Both the position numbers and the translations under genes were made by a program. 64,000 nt of DNA from Alkalibacillus aidingensis (GTDB lineage: Bacteria > Bacillota > Bacilli > Bacillales > Alkalibacillaceae): NCBI RefSeq assembly GCF_014595945.1, contig NZ_JABXWU010000003.1, positions 124,001-188,000 of the forward strand, read 5' to 3'. Shown here piece by piece: positions 17,251 through 26,858 of the stretch (positions are counted from its first letter, which is position 1; each line of letters opens with the position of its first letter). The notes under the pieces are model-generated. The model was not told the DNA's origin. It saw only the letters and a program-made list of their open reading frames with translations, and made no database searches.

Positions 17251-17473
17251 GTTTATCCACCCTTTCATTTTAACTTACATAGATTGCATACCCGTTTTAT
17301 TTTTTGTTAAACAAGCTGGTTTTATTCTCTCGGTCTCTAGTCTGAGTTAAAAACATTCTATAGTATGTTACGGCGTTTTAGTGTAATAGGTATGATAGAA
17401 TTAATTCAATTGTAATAAGAATCAAAATTGCATTTGTAAAAATTAACCAGTCAACTAAAAGGTGTGGTGTAGG

Positions 17474-18454
17474 GTGAGATTCTTTAAATGGTTATTTGCC
17501 GTATTGTTAATAATTATCGGCTTTACGATTATTCTACAAAATCTCCAAATTATTTCCGTGGAAATATCGAGTGTTGTTTGGGATTCATGGCCGGTTATTT
17601 TTGTGGTGTTAGGCTTTTTGTTATTTGTTAATTATTTCAGACGAGATAAGAGTGGAAGTTGGTTATTTGGTCTCTTCTTAATTGTCTTTGGTATATTGCT
17701 ATGGTTAGGGAACTTTGGGGTCTATGATTTTACGTTTGCTGATGTATGGAAGCTCTGGCCAATTATTTTAATCTATATAGGTGCTAAGATTTTGTTTGGC
17801 AAAAAAATGGTTTCGGTTCAAGTGGTAACCAATGAAGAATCTATTAAAAAAAATAATAAATCAAGAACTTCTGATCAATGGGTCGAAGAGGTTGTTGACG
17901 ATGTCGTTGATGAAGTTGATGATGTCGTCAAAGGGGTTAACGATGTTGTTGAAGATCTCACTGATTCAGTAAGTGAGAAGGATAGTTCATTTAACGATTC
18001 TTACTCCAACAATGAAGCTGATGAAGATAAAAAAAGTGAGCGTAAGAAACACTCAAAACAACGAACAGGCAAATATAAATATCATATCGATACGGGAAAG
18101 CACTTTGTATCTGATATTAATTTGTCTAAGGATAATTGGGAAGTCGAGTCAATGGATTTATGGTCTGTTGTCGGTGATGTATATATCGATTTTTCCAAGG
18201 GATATATTCCGGATGAGGAGTCGTTCATTACATTAAAGGGATATATTGCTGATTTAGTGGTGAAAGTCCCTGAACATGTAGCTGTGAAAATTTATGGGCG
18301 AGTGAATATCGGTGAGGTTAGAATCTTTGAGGAGGTCGGATCTGGCTTTAATAATGCCGTTAGTTATGAGTCAGAAGGGTATGATCAAGCAACTCGCAAA
18401 TTAAATATTTATGCTAGCTACCAGATTGGTGACATTCAAATCTTATCCGTTTAG
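17474..18454 (+). CDS. liaF: LiaF-like membrane regulator with acidic insert
   Basis: 326 aa from the GTG at 17474 (product begins MRFFKWLFAVLL), with AAGGTGTGG about 8 nt upstream. Four membrane helices occupy residues 4-22, 36-54, 62-82 and 91-108. Residues 136-166 form an unusual Val/Asp-rich heptad stretch (VEEVVDDVVDEVDDVVKG), followed by a charged Lys/Ser linker. The C-terminal part (about 200-326) matches the LiaF C-terminal (DUF2154) beta domain. LiaF inhibits the LiaS kinase until envelope stress. At 326 aa it is longer than the 241-aa B. subtilis protein because of the insert. Confidence 0.85.
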   Translation: MRFFKWLFAVLLIIIGFTIILQNLQIISVEISSVVWDSWPVIFVVLGFLLFVNYFRRDKSGSWLFGLFLIVFGILLWLGNFGVYDFTFADVWKLWPIILIYIGAKILFGKKMVSVQVVTNEESIKKNNKSRTSDQWVEEVVDDVVDEVDDVVKGVNDVVEDLTDSVSEKDSSFNDSYSNNEADEDKKSERKKHSKQRTGKYKYHIDTGKHFVSDINLSKDNWEVESMDLWSVVGDVYIDFSKGYIPDEESFITLKGYIADLVVKVPEHVAVKIYGRVNIGEVRIFEEVGSGFNNAVSYESEGYDQATRKLNIYASYQIGDIQILSV

Positions 18455-18466
18455 GAGCGATTCGTC

Positions 18467-19504
18467 GTGTTAAAAAGATTACAAAGTATTAGATATCAAT
18501 TTATTAGAATGAATTTGTATATGATTTATTTCTCTTTGTTATTGATTTCGCTTGTATTATTTTTTACGTATTCGGTTATTCAGCCTGAGTGGTTAACAAT
18601 TGAAGGCATTTTTCTATTTTTAGGGACAATGGCATTGGTGATGACGCCTGTTGGTCTACTAGTGATGTATAAAAAGGGTGGAGAATTTAAAGACCGATTA
18701 CATGCTTACTCTATCTATATTTCTACTTTGTCAGAAGGCAAATATGGTGCGAAATTAATTTTGAAGGATCACAACGATGAATTAGATACGCTCGGTACGG
18801 AACTGAATGACTTAGCAAGAAAGTTAAAAGGTCAGGTGAAATCATTAGAGCGTTTAGCGGAAGAAAAATCTGAGTTTGCCAAGCAAGCACATATGGCTGC
18901 GACGATTGAGGAAAGACAAAGGCTAGCACGTGATTTACATGATGCAGTTAGTCAGCAATTGTTTGCCTTAACAATGATGTCTGAAGCTACAGCCAAAATT
19001 ATTGATCAACATCCTAAACAAGCCAAGGAGCAAGTTGAAGAAATCGCCAGTATGTCTTTACAGGCTCAAAATGAAATGAGGGCATTATTACTACATTTAA
19101 GACCTGTTCACTTATCAGGCGAAACTTTAGAAGAAGGAATTCAACGATTAATTGAAGAATTAAAGAAAAGATGCCATGTCGAATTTCATCTAGATATAGA
19201 AGAATCAATTGATTTGTCACAAGCTAAAGAGGAACATATCTTTCGGATGGTTCAAGAAGCCTTGTCAAATATATTACGTCATGCGAACGCTTCTAACATA
19301 GTCTTAAGAATTAAAGAAAAGGATAATATTTATATTTATATAAGTGATGATGGGGAAGGTTTTGATGTCAATCAACAACTGGACCGTGGAGCTTCTTATG
19401 GCTTACGTACCATGAAAGAACGATGTGAAGAAATTGGTGGTACTTTCCGAATTAAATCTAAACAGGGGGAAGGAACGTATTTGGATATGCGGATTCCAAA
19501 GTAA
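18467..19504 (+). CDS. liaS: Cell-envelope stress sensor kinase LiaS
   Basis: 345 aa from a GTG start, 12 nt after liaF. Two membrane helices (residues 18-38 and 45-65) and a HAMP-like segment lead to the HisKA_3 dimerisation motif EERQRLARDLHDAVSQQL with the phospho-acceptor His. The motif AQNEMRALLLHLRPV and a C-terminal HATPase (SDDGEGFDV, GEGTYLDMRIP) follow. It is an intramembrane-sensing kinase of the LiaS/VraS type, with almost no extracellular loop, that responds to lipid II-cycle antibiotics. Confidence 0.94.
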   Translation: MLKRLQSIRYQFIRMNLYMIYFSLLLISLVLFFTYSVIQPEWLTIEGIFLFLGTMALVMTPVGLLVMYKKGGEFKDRLHAYSIYISTLSEGKYGAKLILKDHNDELDTLGTELNDLARKLKGQVKSLERLAEEKSEFAKQAHMAATIEERQRLARDLHDAVSQQLFALTMMSEATAKIIDQHPKQAKEQVEEIASMSLQAQNEMRALLLHLRPVHLSGETLEEGIQRLIEELKKRCHVEFHLDIEESIDLSQAKEEHIFRMVQEALSNILRHANASNIVLRIKEKDNIYIYISDDGEGFDVNQQLDRGASYGLRTMKERCEEIGGTFRIKSKQGEGTYLDMRIPK

Positions 19505-19519
19505 AGGTGGAGGATAACT

Positions 19520-20155
19520 GTGAATACGATTAAACTGGTCATTGTTGATGATCATGATGTCGTTCGTAAGGGGATTAAGACTTATCTCATGACAGAGGAA
19601 AGTATTGACGTAGTTGGTGAAGCGTCTAGTGGAAATCAAGGTGTGGAGTTAGTTTTAAAAGAAAAACCTGATGTGGTATTAATGGATTTGATGATGGAAA
19701 ATGGCACAGGTATTGAAGCGACTGAGAAGATTACGAATCAGTTACCGGATTGTAAGATTATCATTTTAACTAGTTTTTATGACGATGAGAAAGTATTTCC
19801 AGCATTAGAAGCAGGTGCATTTAGTTATATGTTGAAAACTTCGTCGGCTGATGAAATTGCCGCAGCGGTAAAAAAAGCAGCGAATGGTGAGAATGTCATT
19901 GAACCTAAGGTAGCCGGAAAGATGATGTCACGTATTCGTACACCTGAGCGATTACCTCATGAGGAGCTCACTGAAAGAGAATTAGAAGTATTGATATGTA
20001 TTGGTAACGGATTGACAAACGCAGAAATTAGTGAAAAGCTGTTCATTGGAATCAAAACGGTGAAAACGCATGTCAGTAACGTTCTCCATAAATTAGAAGT
20101 TCAAGACCGGACACAAGCAGCTGTTTATGCGCATCAAAAAGGGTTAATGAAATAA
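19520..20155 (+). CDS. liaR: Response regulator LiaR (NarL/LuxR family)
   Basis: 211 aa from a GTG start with GGTGGAGGAT upstream. The receiver domain shows the acidic pair VDDHD, phospho-Asp in VLMDLMM, the conserved Thr/Ser in ILTSF and Lys in YMLKTS. The C-terminus is a LuxR-type helix-turn-helix (LTERELEVLICIGNGLTNAEISEKLFIGIKTVKTHV). Last gene of liaFSR. No liaIH target genes are visible in the window. Confidence 0.95.
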   Translation: MNTIKLVIVDDHDVVRKGIKTYLMTEESIDVVGEASSGNQGVELVLKEKPDVVLMDLMMENGTGIEATEKITNQLPDCKIIILTSFYDDEKVFPALEAGAFSYMLKTSSADEIAAAVKKAANGENVIEPKVAGKMMSRIRTPERLPHEELTERELEVLICIGNGLTNAEISEKLFIGIKTVKTHVSNVLHKLEVQDRTQAAVYAHQKGLMK

Positions 20156-20160
20156 CTTGG

Positions 20161-20195
20161 AGGATTCATGAAGTGACTCATGAATCCTTTTTTAT
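20161..20195 (+). terminator. liaFSR terminator
   Basis: Perfect stem AGGATTCATGA / TCATGAATCCT with a 6-nt loop and six T. Confidence 0.93.
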
Positions 20196-20254
20196 GTTAT
20201 AGGAGGTGGCGACTGTTGGAACGGAGTGGAAGCGTCGAATTTTCGGTACGCGAC

Positions 20255-20547
20255 AGTCGGATGGAGCACCGTGACGGACGGACGAGAAGGTCTGAGAGTC
20301 GGATGGGGCCCCGTGACGGACGGATGAGAAGGTCTGACAGTCGGATGGAGCCCCTGACGGACGGACGAGAAGGTCTGAGAGTCGGATGGGGCCCCGTGAC
20401 GGACGGATGAGAAGGTCTGAGAGTCGGATGGAGCACGGTGACGGACGGATGAGAAGGTCTGAGAGTCGGATGGGGTCCCGTGACGGACGGACGAGATGGG
20501 CCGACAGTCGGATGAAGCCCCGTGACGGACGGATGAGATGGGCAGAA
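20255..20547. repeat. GC-rich 21-bp tandem array (copy 2)
   Basis: Fourteen units start every 21 bp from 20255 (one unit, at 20339, is 20 bp). They alternate between AGTCGGATGGRGC-type and GGACGGAYGAGAAGG-type units, so the higher-order period is 42 bp, repeated seven times. The core RGNCGGAYGRG is shared with the array at 10671. As 21 is a multiple of 3, long open frames cross it in several directions; their repetitive predicted peptides are artefacts in my view. Confidence 0.93.
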
Positions 20548-20614
20548 CGCTGAATGATGCACCACGAACGAATAGTTAGAATTCCTTGAATGCACAAAGT
20601 CCTTCATCATGCGA

Positions 20615-20758
20615 ATTCATCAATAAATTAGCAGCATTCAACAATTATAGGAAGTAATTCATCAATTAATTCACTCATTCCTCAATAACTCCACTTATCC
20701 ATTAATAAAATCACTCAATCCTCATTTAATCAATCAAATTCAACCCCCAACTTACCAT
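20615..20758. repeat. AT-rich 20-21-bp tandem array (copy 2)
   Basis: Units beginning ATTCATC, ATTCAAC, ATTCCTC, ATCCATT or AATCCTC start at 20615, 20636, 20657, 20677, 20697, 20717 and 20738. They resemble the AT-rich units after the first GC-rich array. The order (terminator, GC-rich arm, AT-rich arm) is the same at both places. Confidence 0.85.
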
Positions 20759-20852
20759 CCTTACATGAGAAGTGTTAAGTGGCTCAAAATGATCTATCAT
20801 CTACGTCCTACACAACTACCTCATGTGGTTCATTCACTTAAAGGTGAATTTT

Positions 20853-20881
20853 TTGTCGAAAATTATCAGCTATACTATAAT
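20853..20881 (+). promoter_or_regulatory. pbpF sigma-A promoter
   Basis: TTGTCG (20853-20858), a 17-nt spacer and a perfect TATAAT (20876-20881), 36 nt before the start codon. Confidence 0.75.
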
Positions 20882-20917
20882 GAAGGTTAATCTAATTAAC
20901 AATAACGAGGTGGCAGG

Positions 20918-23074
20918 ATGGCCGTTAGGAAATATATAAATGAAACCTTTAAACAATGGAGATGGATTGTCTATAGTTTAATAGTTTTAGTTGGTTTAAG
21001 CTTTTTAGGGTTCATGTTCATTTTACTTGGTGGTCGCTTTGTCGTAGATGACCAGCACTTTGTATTTTCGGAGTCGACCATATTACAAACGGAAGATGGA
21101 GACGAGATTATTAAACTTTATGATAAAAATAGAACATATGTACCGATTGAGCAGGTCCCGGAGCATGTGATTGATGCTTTTTTAGCTATTGAAGATCACC
21201 GGTTTTATGAACATAGTGGTGTCGACTTTTGGTCGGTTACCCGGGCAATTTATCGTGATGTGACGAGTTGGAGTAAGGCTGAGGGGGCTAGTACCATTAC
21301 CCAACAGCTTGTTAAGAATACCTCACTCACTAATGATAAATCTTGGTTACGGAAAACGAAGGAAGTAATGGGTGCTATTTATTTAGAAAGACACCGTTCA
21401 AAGGATGAAATATTGGAGTATTATTTAAATGAAATTTATTTTGGAAATGGTGTTTATGGGATTGAGGAAGCAGCTCAAACTTTTTATTCAAAATCGGTAG
21501 CGGAGTTATCCATATCTGAAGGGGCGTTATTAGCAGCTTTACCGAAAGCACCGAATTATTACTCCCCTACGGTTGATGAGGAAAGAGCTCTAGAAAGACG
21601 TAATGTGGTTTTAAGTAGAATGTATGATGTTGGTATGCTTGATGCTGAGACGATGAGACACGAACGTGGTAAAACCTTAGGATTAGAGATGGGTGAGAGT
21701 AAAGAGAGCCCGTGGTTAAGCAGCTATGTCGATGTTGTTCTAGAGGAGCTTGAAGAGGATTATCATCTGACTCGAGAAGAAATTTATACGGGTGGTTATT
21801 TAATAACTGTTGGACTTGACCAAGAAGCTCAGGAAATTGCATATCAGGAAATGCAAAAGGACGAATACTTCCAAGGTTCTAAAGATAACATCGAGGGGGC
21901 AACAGTTATTCTTGATCAAACGACTGGACTCATACGAGCGGCAATTGGTGGCCGGAATTATCAGCAAGGGGATCTGAACCGGATTGATGTGCGTAGACAA
22001 CCTGGTTCAACGATTAAACCACTTGCCGTTTATGGACCTGCTTTAGAGGAAAGTGATTACCACCCTTACTCTATACTCCCTGATGAAATCATTGATTATG
22101 ATGGCTATAGTCCTCATAATATTGATGATGTTTATGAAGGTGAAGTCACGATGTATGATGCTTTAAGGGTATCAAAGAATACAACAGCAGTAGCCTTATT
22201 AAATGAAATCGGTGTAAGTCAAGGGCTTGAATATATGAAAGAAGTGGGGGTTGAACTCCCAGATGATGGTTTATCTGTTGCTTTAGGAGGATTAAGTGAA
22301 GGGCTAAGTCCTCTTGAATTAACTAGTTTATATCGAGCATTTTATAATGAGGGAAGGTTTATCGAACCTTATGCGGTTATTGAGGTTGAGGATCGTCAAG
22401 GTGACATTTTAGAAGGACCGAATCATCCGATTGAACGACTATTCTCTAGCCAGACTTCTTGGTATTTAACACGAATGCTGCAAGCGGTTGTCACAGATGG
22501 AACCGCTCAAGTTGGTAAATATCAAAAAGATTTGGCAGGTAAGACAGGGACGACACAGCACCCACAACAAAGTAACGGAATTCGTGATGCTTGGTTTGTC
22601 GGGTTTAATACAGAATATGTGATGGCATCTTGGATTGGCTACGATATTAGTGATGAGGATCATTATTTAACAGCGGGAAGTCGAACGGCGAACGCTTTAG
22701 CTGAATCGATCTTAGCTAAGTTGGATGATACCAAGGACTTTCAAGCAAACTTTGAAAAGCCAGAACATGTAAATGATCTAGAGCCACCTGTACAATTACC
22801 TGTTATTCATGATTTAAGTGCTGATGTTTCACTAGGATTTAGAGATGGTTTACATGTTGAATTGAACTGGACAGCTTCTAAGGATGAACGGGTGAAGTAT
22901 CATATCTACCGAGAAATTGATGGTAAAGTCGATTATTTAGATACCGTAACGGGAGTAGGAAGTTATCAAATACGACAAATACGTATGTTTGATAACCCTT
23001 CCTATTATGTTGTTCCAGTTAATCCTTTGAATGACGTGGAAGGGGAATCGTCGAATAAAGACTCAGCGTTTTAA
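20918..23074 (+). CDS. pbpF: Class A penicillin-binding protein PbpF
   Basis: 718 aa, close to the 714 aa of B. subtilis PbpF. One N-terminal membrane helix (about residues 18-38) precedes a GT51 glycosyltransferase domain (AIEDHRFYEHSGVD, EGASTITQQLVKN, KTKEVMGAIYLER). A transpeptidase domain follows, with the SxxK motif QPGSTIKPL, SxN in RVSKNTTA and KTG in LAGKTGTT. A C-terminal fibronectin-like tail covers about residues 625-705. It polymerises and cross-links peptidoglycan at the outer membrane face. Its place before hemEHY is the B. subtilis order. Confidence 0.95.
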   Translation: MAVRKYINETFKQWRWIVYSLIVLVGLSFLGFMFILLGGRFVVDDQHFVFSESTILQTEDGDEIIKLYDKNRTYVPIEQVPEHVIDAFLAIEDHRFYEHSGVDFWSVTRAIYRDVTSWSKAEGASTITQQLVKNTSLTNDKSWLRKTKEVMGAIYLERHRSKDEILEYYLNEIYFGNGVYGIEEAAQTFYSKSVAELSISEGALLAALPKAPNYYSPTVDEERALERRNVVLSRMYDVGMLDAETMRHERGKTLGLEMGESKESPWLSSYVDVVLEELEEDYHLTREEIYTGGYLITVGLDQEAQEIAYQEMQKDEYFQGSKDNIEGATVILDQTTGLIRAAIGGRNYQQGDLNRIDVRRQPGSTIKPLAVYGPALEESDYHPYSILPDEIIDYDGYSPHNIDDVYEGEVTMYDALRVSKNTTAVALLNEIGVSQGLEYMKEVGVELPDDGLSVALGGLSEGLSPLELTSLYRAFYNEGRFIEPYAVIEVEDRQGDILEGPNHPIERLFSSQTSWYLTRMLQAVVTDGTAQVGKYQKDLAGKTGTTQHPQQSNGIRDAWFVGFNTEYVMASWIGYDISDEDHYLTAGSRTANALAESILAKLDDTKDFQANFEKPEHVNDLEPPVQLPVIHDLSADVSLGFRDGLHVELNWTASKDERVKYHIYREIDGKVDYLDTVTGVGSYQIRQIRMFDNPSYYVVPVNPLNDVEGESSNKDSAF

Positions 23075-23121
23075 TGGGTAAAAAGAGTTAGACAAATTCA
23101 TGACAATTCCTATCTATGACT

Positions 23122-23136
23122 ATACAGTAGCTGTAT
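23122..23136. promoter_or_regulatory. Inverted repeat upstream of hemE
   Basis: ATACAG-TAG-CTGTAT, a perfect 6-bp inverted repeat about 48 nt before the hemE start. It could be an operator; I cannot assign a regulator. Confidence 0.35.
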
Positions 23137-23183
23137 TTTCCTATATATTGAATGCAGATGGAATGACGAAGGGTGAGAATTTG

Positions 23184-24215
23184 ATGACACAGTTTAATGA
23201 TACGATTTTGAAAGCTTATCAAGGAGAAAAAACGGACTACACACCGTTATGGTTCATGCGTCAGGCTGGGCGTTCACAACCTGAGTATCGAAAATTAAAA
23301 GAGAAATACTCTTTATTTGAGATTACGCATCAACCTGAGCTATGTGCTTATGTCACAGAACTGCCAGTTGTTAACTACCAAACAGATGCAGCTATTCTCT
23401 ATAAGGACATCATGTCTCCTTTACCGGCTATGGGTGTCGACGTTGAGATTAAAGCAGGTGTTGGTCCGGTTATTGGCAATGCCATCAAAACCAAAGCAGA
23501 TGTGGATAAGTTAGGTGAGCTAAACCCAGAAGAAGATGTTCCTTATGTTTTAGAAACGATTAAAATTTTAACAGAAGAGAAGTTAAACGTTCCTTTAATA
23601 GGGTTTAGTGGAGCTCCTTTCACCTTAGCAAGCTATATGATTGAAGGAGGGCCTTCGAAGCAATACAATAAAACTAAGGCGATGATGTATGGGGATTCCG
23701 AGACTTGGTTTGCTTTAATGGACAAGCTTGGTGATATGATTATTACTTATACAAAAGCACAAATTAATGCAGGTGCTAAAGCAATTCAGATCTTTGATTC
23801 CTGGGTTGGAGCGGTTAGTGCAGCAGACTATCGAATTTTTATTAAGCCAGTTATGCAAAAAATCTTTAACGCCTTAAACGAAGAGGGTGTGCCGACGATT
23901 TTGTTTGGAATTGGAGCCAATCATTTACTACTCGAGTTCAATGACCTTCCAGTTTCAACAGTCGGTTTGGATTGGCGTACATCGATTAATGATGCTAGAA
24001 GTATGGGCATCAATCGTTCCTTACAGGGGAATCTTGATCCAGCAATTTTGCTAGCTGATTGGGACGTTATTGAAAAACGAACGAAAGAAATCTTAGATCA
24101 AGGAAAAGACCAAGAAGGTTATGTGTTTAACTTAGGACACGGCGTATTTCCTGAAATCCAACCAGATACACTGAAGCGATTAGCGGCGTTTGTCCATGAT
24201 TATACTTCAAAGTAA
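23184..24215 (+). CDS. hemE: Uroporphyrinogen decarboxylase HemE
   Basis: 343 aa from ATG 23184, preceded by AAGGGTGAG; upstream in-frame ATGs exist at 23100 and 23163 but lack an RBS and would add residues not found in the family. The N-terminal signature [16 protein letters not shown] (Arg residues bind substrate carboxylates) and [13 protein letters not shown] are intact. It converts uroporphyrinogen III to coproporphyrinogen III. First gene of hemEHY. Confidence 0.96.
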   Translation: MTQFNDTILKAYQGEKTDYTPLWFMRQAGRSQPEYRKLKEKYSLFEITHQPELCAYVTELPVVNYQTDAAILYKDIMSPLPAMGVDVEIKAGVGPVIGNAIKTKADVDKLGELNPEEDVPYVLETIKILTEEKLNVPLIGFSGAPFTLASYMIEGGPSKQYNKTKAMMYGDSETWFALMDKLGDMIITYTKAQINAGAKAIQIFDSWVGAVSAADYRIFIKPVMQKIFNALNEEGVPTILFGIGANHLLLEFNDLPVSTVGLDWRTSINDARSMGINRSLQGNLDPAILLADWDVIEKRTKEILDQGKDQEGYVFNLGHGVFPEIQPDTLKRLAAFVHDYTSK

Positions 24216-24231
24216 GAGAGGTTGAAAAAGG

Positions 24232-25161
24232 ATGACACAGAAAAAAGTAGGACTACTTGTTATGGCTTATGGAACGCCTTACAAGGATGAGGATTTAGAG
24301 CGTTATTACACACATATTCGCAGAGGGAATCGACCAACAGATGAAATGATTGAAGATTTACGTAGTCGTTATGAAGCGATTGGTGGGATTTCACCATTGG
24401 CACGAATCACTAGAGAACAAGGCGAATCGCTTGAGGCAAAATTAAATGAAGAGCAAGATGACGTGGAATTTAAACTTTACTTAGGTTTGAAGCACATTGA
24501 CCCATTTATTGAGGATGCCGTTGAAGAAATGGCGAAAGACGGTATAAATGAAGCAGTGAGCATCGTACTAGCACCACACTACTCAACATTCAGTATTAAA
24601 TCATATAACGGACGTGCTCAAGAGGAAGCTAAAAAACACGGTATTAACTTAAAATCTGTTGTGGATTGGTATGATGAGCCAGGCTTTATTGAGTACTGGG
24701 TTGAGCAAGTTAACAAGGTGTATGGCACGATGACAGAAGAAGAGCGAGAGAACGCTTGCTTAATTGTTTCAGCACATAGCTTACCTGAGAAGATTATCCA
24801 AGACGGTGATCCATATCCGGAACAATTACAAAGAACGGCCGACTTAATTGCTGAACAAGCAGGAATTACCGACTACGAAATAGGCTGGCAAAGTGAAGGA
24901 AACACGCCTGAACCTTGGTTAGGTCCCGATGTTCAAGACTTAACACGTGATTTATTTGAACAAAAAGGCTATTCAACGTTCGTTTATGCACCAGTAGGAT
25001 TTGTTTCTGACCACTTAGAAGTACTTTACGATAATGACATTGAATGTAAAGAAGTTTGTGATGACATTCAGGCATCTTACTACCGTCCGGAAATGCCTAA
25101 TTCTCATCCGAAATTTATCAAAACGTTATCAAAGGTAGTATTAGATACGTTGAAGGGGTAG
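24232..25161 (+). CDS. hemH: Coproporphyrin III ferrochelatase HemH (CpfC)
   Basis: 309 aa with a GAGAGG-type RBS upstream. Family motifs include [23 protein letters not shown], the metal-site SAHSLPEKI and [16 protein letters not shown]. In Firmicutes this enzyme inserts Fe(II) into coproporphyrin III, one step before the end of the coproporphyrin-dependent pathway. It lies 16 bp after hemE and 6 bp before hemY. Confidence 0.96.
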   Translation: MTQKKVGLLVMAYGTPYKDEDLERYYTHIRRGNRPTDEMIEDLRSRYEAIGGISPLARITREQGESLEAKLNEEQDDVEFKLYLGLKHIDPFIEDAVEEMAKDGINEAVSIVLAPHYSTFSIKSYNGRAQEEAKKHGINLKSVVDWYDEPGFIEYWVEQVNKVYGTMTEEERENACLIVSAHSLPEKIIQDGDPYPEQLQRTADLIAEQAGITDYEIGWQSEGNTPEPWLGPDVQDLTRDLFEQKGYSTFVYAPVGFVSDHLEVLYDNDIECKEVCDDIQASYYRPEMPNSHPKFIKTLSKVVLDTLKG

Positions 25162-25167
25162 TCGAAG

Positions 25168-26559
25168 ATGAGTGACGAACGCAAGCAAGTAGTAATTATT
25201 GGTGGGGGAATCACCGGTCTCACTGCTGCTTATTACTTACAAACGAGTGATATGAATACCGAGGTGACCTTAGTTGAAAAATCAGACCACCTAGGCGGAA
25301 AAATAAAAACGGAGAAACGTGATGGTTTTACCATTGAACGTGGACCTGATTCATTTCTAGAGCGTAAAACAACTGCGAAACAGTTAGTCGAAGATTTAGG
25401 AATGGCTGATCAGCTAGTACGTAACTCTACTGGGAGATCTTATATTTTATCTCAAGACCGTCTTCACGCAATTCCAAAAGGTGGGGTTATGGGAGTTCCG
25501 ACAGAGATTAAACCGTTTGCAGTTTCAACGTTGTTTACTTGGAAAGGTAAACTTGCTGCATTACAGGATTTAACTAAAGGCAAGACAGAAGTTGATGGCG
25601 ATATTTCTGTTGGTCACTTTTTTCGCCGTCGATTAGGAGATGAAGTGGTTGATCGCCTAATCCACCCATTGATCTCGGGGATTTATGCAGGTGATATTGA
25701 TCAACTAAGCTTAAATGCGACTTTTCCACATTTCTTGAAGATGGAACAAAAGCACCGTAGCTTAATTCGTGGGTTACAAAAATCAACACCTAAGAAGCAA
25801 ACGTCAGGAAAAAAACAAGGGATGTTTTTAACTTTAAAAGGTGGCCTCGAAACTTTAGTTGACGGTTTAGAACAGGCATTAACTGATTCTAAGTTGTTAA
25901 CATCAACAGACGTCACTCATATCGAAAAACGTGGTGACAGGTACCACGTTCATATCAATGGTCAAGATGATGTGTTAGAAGCGGATTATGTGATTGCCAC
26001 AACACCACATCATGTGACAAAGAAAATCTTTAGTCAGTACGACTTTATGCACGAACTTTCAGTGACCAAAAATACATCGGTTGCGAATGTAGCGATGGCT
26101 TTTGATCAAGATGCGATAAAAAATCTCCCAGATGGTACTGGTTTCGTTGTGTCTCGAAAAGAAAATTATCGAATTACAGCTTGTACCTGGACTCATAAGA
26201 AGTGGCCACACACAACACCGGATGGTTCCGTACTAATGCGAGCTTATGTTGGAAAGCCAGATGATGAAGAGGTGCTAGAGTTATCAGACGATGAGATTTC
26301 CAAACTGGTGATGGATGATTTGAAGAAAATCATGACGATTGATCAAGAGCCAAAGTTCAAGTTAGTGACACGATGGTTTGATGCGATGCCACAGTATACA
26401 GTTGGACACTTGCAACGTTTGGATCAGCTAGAACAGAAACTAAGTGAGCACTTGCCTAACGTTTTCCTTGCGGGTAACGCTTATCGTGGTGTTGGCTTAC
26501 CGGACTGTATGAACCAAGCAATCGCAGCCGTTAATAAGATTGTTGAATCAAATTCATGA
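25168..26559 (+). CDS. hemY: Coproporphyrinogen III oxidase HemY (CgoX)
   Basis: 463 aa. The FAD-binding Rossmann motif VVIIGGGITGLTAAYYL is at the N-terminus and a C-terminal FAD motif VFLAGNAYRGVGLPDCMNQA is present. It oxidises coproporphyrinogen III to coproporphyrin III, the substrate of HemH. Final gene of the haem operon; no hemQ is in this window. Confidence 0.95.
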   Translation: MSDERKQVVIIGGGITGLTAAYYLQTSDMNTEVTLVEKSDHLGGKIKTEKRDGFTIERGPDSFLERKTTAKQLVEDLGMADQLVRNSTGRSYILSQDRLHAIPKGGVMGVPTEIKPFAVSTLFTWKGKLAALQDLTKGKTEVDGDISVGHFFRRRLGDEVVDRLIHPLISGIYAGDIDQLSLNATFPHFLKMEQKHRSLIRGLQKSTPKKQTSGKKQGMFLTLKGGLETLVDGLEQALTDSKLLTSTDVTHIEKRGDRYHVHINGQDDVLEADYVIATTPHHVTKKIFSQYDFMHELSVTKNTSVANVAMAFDQDAIKNLPDGTGFVVSRKENYRITACTWTHKKWPHTTPDGSVLMRAYVGKPDDEEVLELSDDEISKLVMDDLKKIMTIDQEPKFKLVTRWFDAMPQYTVGHLQRLDQLEQKLSEHLPNVFLAGNAYRGVGLPDCMNQAIAAVNKIVESNS

Positions 26560-26575
26560 TTGTTTTCGATCAAGG

Positions 26576-26609
26576 AAAAAGTGCTCTAGTTTATTAGAGC
26601 ACTTTTTTT
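26576..26609 (+). terminator. hemEHY terminator
   Basis: Stem AAAGTGCTCTA / TTAGAGCACTTT followed by T. Confidence 0.92.
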
Positions 26610-26676
26610 ACAAGTCATACGTGGAGTCATATATGTGGTTAAACTTTTAGCTTAACTAAGAGGTTGATTTTATTTG

Positions 26677-26805
26677 TTATAGGACAGTCATGCATTTTTC
26701 GCATTTGTTTGTATAGCAATCGGCTTGCTCGTTAATATTCTGTTTACAAACAGCGCATTGCTTTTTGGGTAATTTGCGAAAGAATTGGACAGGTGACGTC
26801 AACAC
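26677..26805 (-). CDS. yhfH: YhfH-family small zinc-finger-like protein
   Basis: A 42-residue protein from a GTG start at 26805 with AAGGAGGGC 6 nt upstream. It contains CAVC and, further on, C-x4-C-x2-C (DCYTNKCEKC), a likely zinc ribbon, and starts with the short basic segment FFRKLPKK. This matches the tiny YhfH proteins that lie next to yhfI, as here. Function unknown. Confidence 0.82.
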   Translation of the reverse strand: MLTSPVQFFRKLPKKQCAVCKQNINEQADCYTNKCEKCMTVL

Positions 26806-26858
26806 GGGTAAGCCCTCCTTAAAGGTTGAATTTTAAGAAAACTTCTTACTATTAATAT

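Noticed and set aside
20178-20610. Overlapping open frames on both strands giving Arg/Pro/Ser-rich repeat peptides
   Set aside because: Same cause as above: three frames are open at once over the 21/42-bp array, which is typical of repeats rather than genes.
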